Origin: Hyaloscypha bicolor E
Taxonomy: Eukaryota; Ascomycota; Leotiomycetes; Helotiales; Hyaloscyphaceae
NCBI RefSeq assembly: GCF_002865645.1
Contig: NW_020194686.1
Span: 62,001-126,000, forward strand
Direction of reading: 5' to 3'
Length of the DNA stretch: 64,000 nucleotides
The first letter of the stretch is position 1. Each line of letters opens with the position of its first letter. A model generated the notes under the pieces. The model had not been told where the DNA came from, did not search any database, and saw nothing but the letters and a program-made list of their open reading frames with translations. Shown in pieces: positions 60,413 through 64,000 of the stretch. Both the position numbers and the translations under genes were made by a program.

Positions 60413-61184
60413 ATGTTTGCGACTAGGGTTCTACGGGCGCCAGCTCGAGATGCCCTCAGAACTGGCTTGCGATGCTTCTCCTCCATACCCGCGCAATCGG
60501 ATCCGCCCAAAGCCTGGACACCAATTCCGTATATCACAGAAACCATTGTATGCCTCCATTCCCTACCCGACGAATCTCCTGTTGACCGACCAGGGAGGAG
60601 GCTGGAGAACCTCTGATATCTTCTCCAAGCTCCTCCAAGAACGAATCATCTGCCTCAATGGCGAGGTGAACGAAACCCTGTCTGCTGCAATCGTCGCACA
60701 GCTTCTCTACCTCGAATCAGACGCTCCCGAGAAAGCAATTACATTATACATCAATTCCCCTGGTGGGTCGGTCACTGCTGGGCTAGCTATCTATGACACG
60801 ATGACATATATCCGGTCTCCGGTGTCCACTGTCTGCGTGGGCCAAGCAGCTTCGATGGGATCACTATTATTGTGCGGAGGAGAGAAGGGAAAGAGATTCT
60901 GCCTGCCGCATAGCAGTGTTATGGTTCATCAACCGAGTGGAGGGTACTTTGGGCAGGCCAGTGATATTGCGATCCACGCACAGGAGATACTGAGGGTCCG
61001 GAAGAAATTGAACGAGATTTTCAGACGGCATTTGACGAAAGAGCATACCCTCGAGGATATCGAGAGATTGATGGAACGAGACAAGTTTCTAAGTGCCGAG
61101 GAAGCGCTGGAGATGGGGATAGTGGATGAGATACTAGACCGGAGGATCAAGGACGAGGAGAGGAAGGAAGATAGTTCAACATGA
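60413..61184 (+). CDS. clpP: Mitochondrial ATP-dependent Clp protease proteolytic subunit
   Basis: Exons 60,413-60,547 and 60,594-61,184, joined over a 46-nt GTATGC...CAG intron (phase 0), encode 241 residues. N-terminal [20 protein letters not shown] is a mitochondrial presequence. The mature part shows all ClpP landmarks: [34 protein letters not shown], catalytic Ser in [11 protein letters not shown], catalytic His in [11 protein letters not shown] and the Asp in [15 protein letters not shown]. ClpP forms a tetradecameric serine protease with ClpX in the matrix. The frame is open further upstream to 60,156, but that part lacks a targeting signal and would overlap the divergent gene, so the start at 60,413 was chosen. 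Convergent with the lipase, 99 bp between stops. Confidence 0.93.
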
Positions 61185-61283
61185 TTAAAATTTGGTCGAA
61201 ATCGTCAATCGGGGGATATATGATAAGGCGTACAAAACTATAATTTTCCCAAGGTAATCCCAACTCCAAATCCATCATCCAAT

Positions 61284-62235
61284 TCAAAGCTTTGCCTTCA
61301 CCTCCTCAGGTCCACTTCGGGCCAATATCCAATCTCCAACATCCTTAGCGAAGACCGACCGATTGTCCGGCAGATCGCAATGCAGCATGTGGGACCATCC
61401 CTCATAGGTCTTGAATGTCTTGTCCTCCAGCTGGGTCTGCCTCTCGAACCACTTTTTGCTTGCTGGATAACTTGTGCCTTTGTCATCGGTTCCATGCCCA
61501 AGCCAGAGGCTCTTCACTCCCTTATTCAGGGTGGCCTTGCCTTGGCTCAGCGCCTCCGCCCTGTCCAGCATCCCAGCAAGGCCTCCAAATGTCCCGATAT
61601 CATGCAAAAGCTTGTCTGCCTTGATTGACTTGACAACTTCCGGATCTCTTGTCAAGTCCTCCGGGGACAGAGCTGACAATCGTTGTTTATGCGGCATTAC
61701 TCTACCGATGATGCGCCCAAAGAATACGACAACTGGACTTGGTTCGTAGCCCTTCGGAAAAGCAATAAACGGACTCTCCAAAACCCACCCTCTGATATCC
61801 TTCATCAAGTCTGTGTATTGTGGATCCGAAGCCAGCGTCAAAGCTTCCCCGCCTCCCATCGAATGGCCCAAGACAAAGAGAGGTACGGATGAAGGCAATT
61901 GTGACTTGATCACCGAGACGATGTCAGAGGTGACGAGAGATGTTGGCCCGGTAAGGCCTTTTTCGGAGTCTTTGTGTACAGAGCGTCCCCAACCACGCTG
62001 GTCGAAGCCAAACACTTCGATGCCGCGTGCAGCAAGGGAGGGAAAGAGTTCGTAGTATCGATTGCAGTGGTCGCTGAAGCCGTGGATGAAGACGACCTTG
62101 GCAATTGGTTCTCCGTCAGGCTGACAACTTTATTAGCGGAGCTTACAGGGCAGGAGGTGGGCTCCTAACCTTCCATGTCTTCGTGTACAGGGACATGTCC
62201 CCAATTTGGTGGGTTCCTTCGACTTCGGTGGGCAT
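61284..62235 (-). CDS. Monoacylglycerol lipase (alpha/beta hydrolase, Yju3-like)
   Basis: Exons 62,170-62,235 and 61,284-62,120 joined over a 49-nt GTTAGG...CAG intron give 300 residues. Landmarks: oxyanion HGFSDHCNRY (about residues 32-41), GFDQRGWGRS, nucleophile elbow GHSMGG, acid residue in LWLGHGTDDKG and catalytic His in GWSHMLHCDLP. This is the serine-aminopeptidase-S33/monoglyceride-lipase pattern (Yju3 in yeast) acting on monoacylglycerols at lipid droplets and membranes; location is inferred from the family. The start is fixed by the short exon MPTEVEGTHQIGDMSLYTK. Head to head with the methyltransferase gene, 226 bp between ATGs. Confidence 0.88.
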
Positions 62236-62461
62236 TTTAACGTTGGTCTATCCGTCAGTTGAGATATCCAGCAGTGTCCGGAGAGGAGAATAGAGGAATG
62301 AGAGCAACGAGGTTGAGGGTCTGGAGCACGGGAGACTGACTGACTTTCTCGGCCGACCCTTGCTTCCCAACCCCAGTTGATGCATATGGAAGCGGCCGCT
62401 AGCTTGGAAGGTAATTTTCCCATGTGAATTTCCGAGCTCGACCCGGATCAACAAAATCCAA
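62236..62461. promoter_or_regulatory. Shared upstream region of lipase and Trm61-type gene
   Basis: 226 bp between two divergent ATGs. No TATA element is obvious; a NotI-type gcggccgc lies at 62,392. Confidence 0.35.
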
Positions 62462-63815
62462 ATGTCAACCTATCGACCACTTTCATCAAGGACTCTACGA
62501 AACAGTCTTGGAGTTGGCAGCTCAGCATGTTCAACATGCAGTCGTCGATTATACTCCAAAAGGGAGATCAAAGGTAGGTTCTGCGCCAAGTTTCACTAAT
62601 TCTTTATCTAATATCCTGTGGAAAATGACATTGTTCTGTTGAAGAACATCCACAATTCGACCTCTACTCCAGTCCTGAGCAATCGCCTACGTGCCGGAAA
62701 GAAGATAGAGCTTGTCAGGGATTCCATCTCCCACGATGACATTCTCGGCAAAGGACTCCGTGACTTGGTATCGTCGAAGAAGCGGATCAACTATCGAATA
62801 TCAGAACCAACATTGGCCGAATACACGGATCTCTCTCCGCGACTAGTAACGCCAGTCAGTCACCCAAAAATATAGTCGCAGATATATTTCTCTGACCACA
62901 TCGCAGTAGATTTACTCCCAAGATGCGAATTTGATCGTCTCCCTACTCGACCTTAATCCTGCCGTCCCAGACCCGAGCACCTCGATACTTGATCGATTCG
63001 AGATATTTGAAGCCGGCACCGGTCACGGAGCATTGACGTTGAACCTTGCAAGAGCCATACATGGCGCGAATACAGCTGCGCCAAATATTCCAGAGGAGGA
63101 TGAGACAGCAGAGATATCCCCCGACAGGGTGGAAGCAAGAGAGGCGTACAAAGAGTGGCGAACAAATCGAAGAGCAGTGATCCATACACTCGATTGTTCC
63201 AGCCGACACTCTGCACACGCCAAAACAGTTGTGAAGAACTTCCGCCATGGGATGTATTATCCACACATTGACTTCCATGTTGGGAGTATCGATGACTACC
63301 TCACACCACGTTTGGTAGAATCTAGTGGCGCCCCATTCCTAGAGTATACGATCCTTGATCTGCCAGATATAACCCACTTTTTCGACATTGTTGGCAAAGC
63401 TTTGAAACCGAATGGTACCTTGATTACGTTCTATCCAAGCATAACGCAAATTAATACCGGTATCACCTTTGCGAGGCAAAGACACTTACCTTTGTTCCTG
63501 GAAAAGGTGGTGGAAGTCGGAGGTGCTGTTGGAGTGGGTGGAAGGGAATGGGATGTCCGACCTGTGAAGCCAAGAGCCTTGTTGGAAGCCAAAGTTGAAG
63601 GTACGAAGCAGTCTAGATATCTCGAAGAAGGCCGAGATATCCTAGGAGGTCCCGTGGAAGATTTGGGAGAACTTCTAGCAAAAACCTTAGTTAGTAAGAA
63701 TCCAGTCTCTGATGACAATGGGTGGGAAATGGTCTGTCGGCCAAAGGTTGGGATCAGAATTTCCGGCGGAGGCTTCGTGGGTGTATGGAGGAGAATGTCA
63801 GGTACCAGTATATGA
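62462..63815 (+). CDS. tRNA (adenine-58-N1)-methyltransferase catalytic subunit-like, probably mitochondrial
   Basis: Proposed exons are 62,462-62,573, 62,619-62,854 and 62,910-63,815 (417 residues). Exon 1 (MSTYRPLSSRTLRNSLGVGS) is Arg/Ser-rich and lacks acids, like a mitochondrial presequence. Exon 2 has ENDIVLLKN, ISHDDILGKGLRDLV and RISEPTLAEYTDL; exon 3 starts IYSQDANLIVSLLDLNP and has the SAM-binding EAGTGHGALTLNLARA, then FHVGSIDDYL, YTILDLPD and ALKPNGTLITFYPSITQI. This is the Trm61/TRMT61B (GCD14) pattern. The second intron is normal (GTCAGT...TAG). The first has a good GTAGGT donor but no AG at the required place (see findings). Confidence 0.8.
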
Positions 63816-64000
63816 TTAGCATGTCTAAAATGTATTTGTAACTGTACAACATTACATCTTGCCCATAGAAATGATTTCAAATGCCGCGCCTCGCCGGCAA
63901 GAACAGGGGCGCTGATCACGAGGCGAAATCGTCGCTTGTATTCCCACAGGGGCGGATCTAGTTCTAGCCTCCGCTAAGGTTAGCGCGAGATCCCCAGATT
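63816..64000. other. 3' flank of the methyltransferase gene
   Basis: No gene seen. The minus-strand ORF overlapping 63,431-63,919 is the antisense shadow of the methyltransferase. Confidence 0.5.

Noticed and set aside
1..64000. tRNA or rRNA genes
   Set aside because: Scanning by eye for TTCGA-type T-arms found only isolated hits without acceptor-stem pairing; a covariance-model search would be needed to exclude them.

Overview
The window is from a filamentous ascomycete (Pezizomycotina). The evidence is GT-AG introns of 39-79 nt, several fungus-specific gene families, and very AT-rich blocks whose transposon reading frames carry stops almost only where CAA, CAG or TGG codons would be. That is the C-to-T signature of repeat-induced point mutation (RIP). 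Nothing in the sequence fixes the species.

Layout. 1-549: end of an ankyrin-repeat gene (minus strand, runs off the left edge). 550-7,560: AT-rich, RIP-mutated block with a long Helitron (Rep plus helicase, plus strand), a solo LTR inside it, and another solo LTR at 6,914-7,203. 7,560-17,137: near-normal base composition with a DUF3435 relic, an intact secreted cysteine-containing protein gene, a Zn2Cys6 transcription factor broken by a 471-bp hAT-like MITE with a perfect 8-bp target duplication, an LTR fragment, and an intact four-exon gene resembling the indoleamine dioxygenase / PrnB heme-enzyme superfamily. 17,786-49,825: one 32-kb nested transposon stack. Its outer layer is a piggyBac-like element with long inverted repeats. 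That element is split at 18,460/45,998 by Ty3 (gypsy) retrotransposons: copy A (19,135-33,944) sits inside the 3' LTR of copy B (18,974-45,997), which sits in a remnant C. Copy A itself holds a 1,846-bp gag-only LTR element. A 1.63-kb Tc1/mariner element and a second mariner fragment lie in the right part of the piggyBac. 49,826-64,000: gene-bearing DNA.

Right-hand genes: a secreted lactonase-like beta-propeller protein, an unrecognised acidic spliced ORF next to an LTR fragment, a frameshifted kinase-like pseudogene, a carboxylesterase relic, then a compact housekeeping block. That block holds a predicted mitochondrial protein and mitochondrial ClpP (head to head), monoacylglycerol lipase (convergent with ClpP), and a Trm61-type tRNA m1A58 methyltransferase (head to head with the lipase).

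The retrotransposon family is the most unusual item. Both copies are about 12-13 kb once insertions are removed, encode Gag and Pol on the minus strand, make about 4-bp target duplications, and carry about 4.6 kb of additional shared sequence between integrase and 3' LTR with traces of accessory reading frames. All functional statements rest on reading translations by eye. No database or folding search was run.
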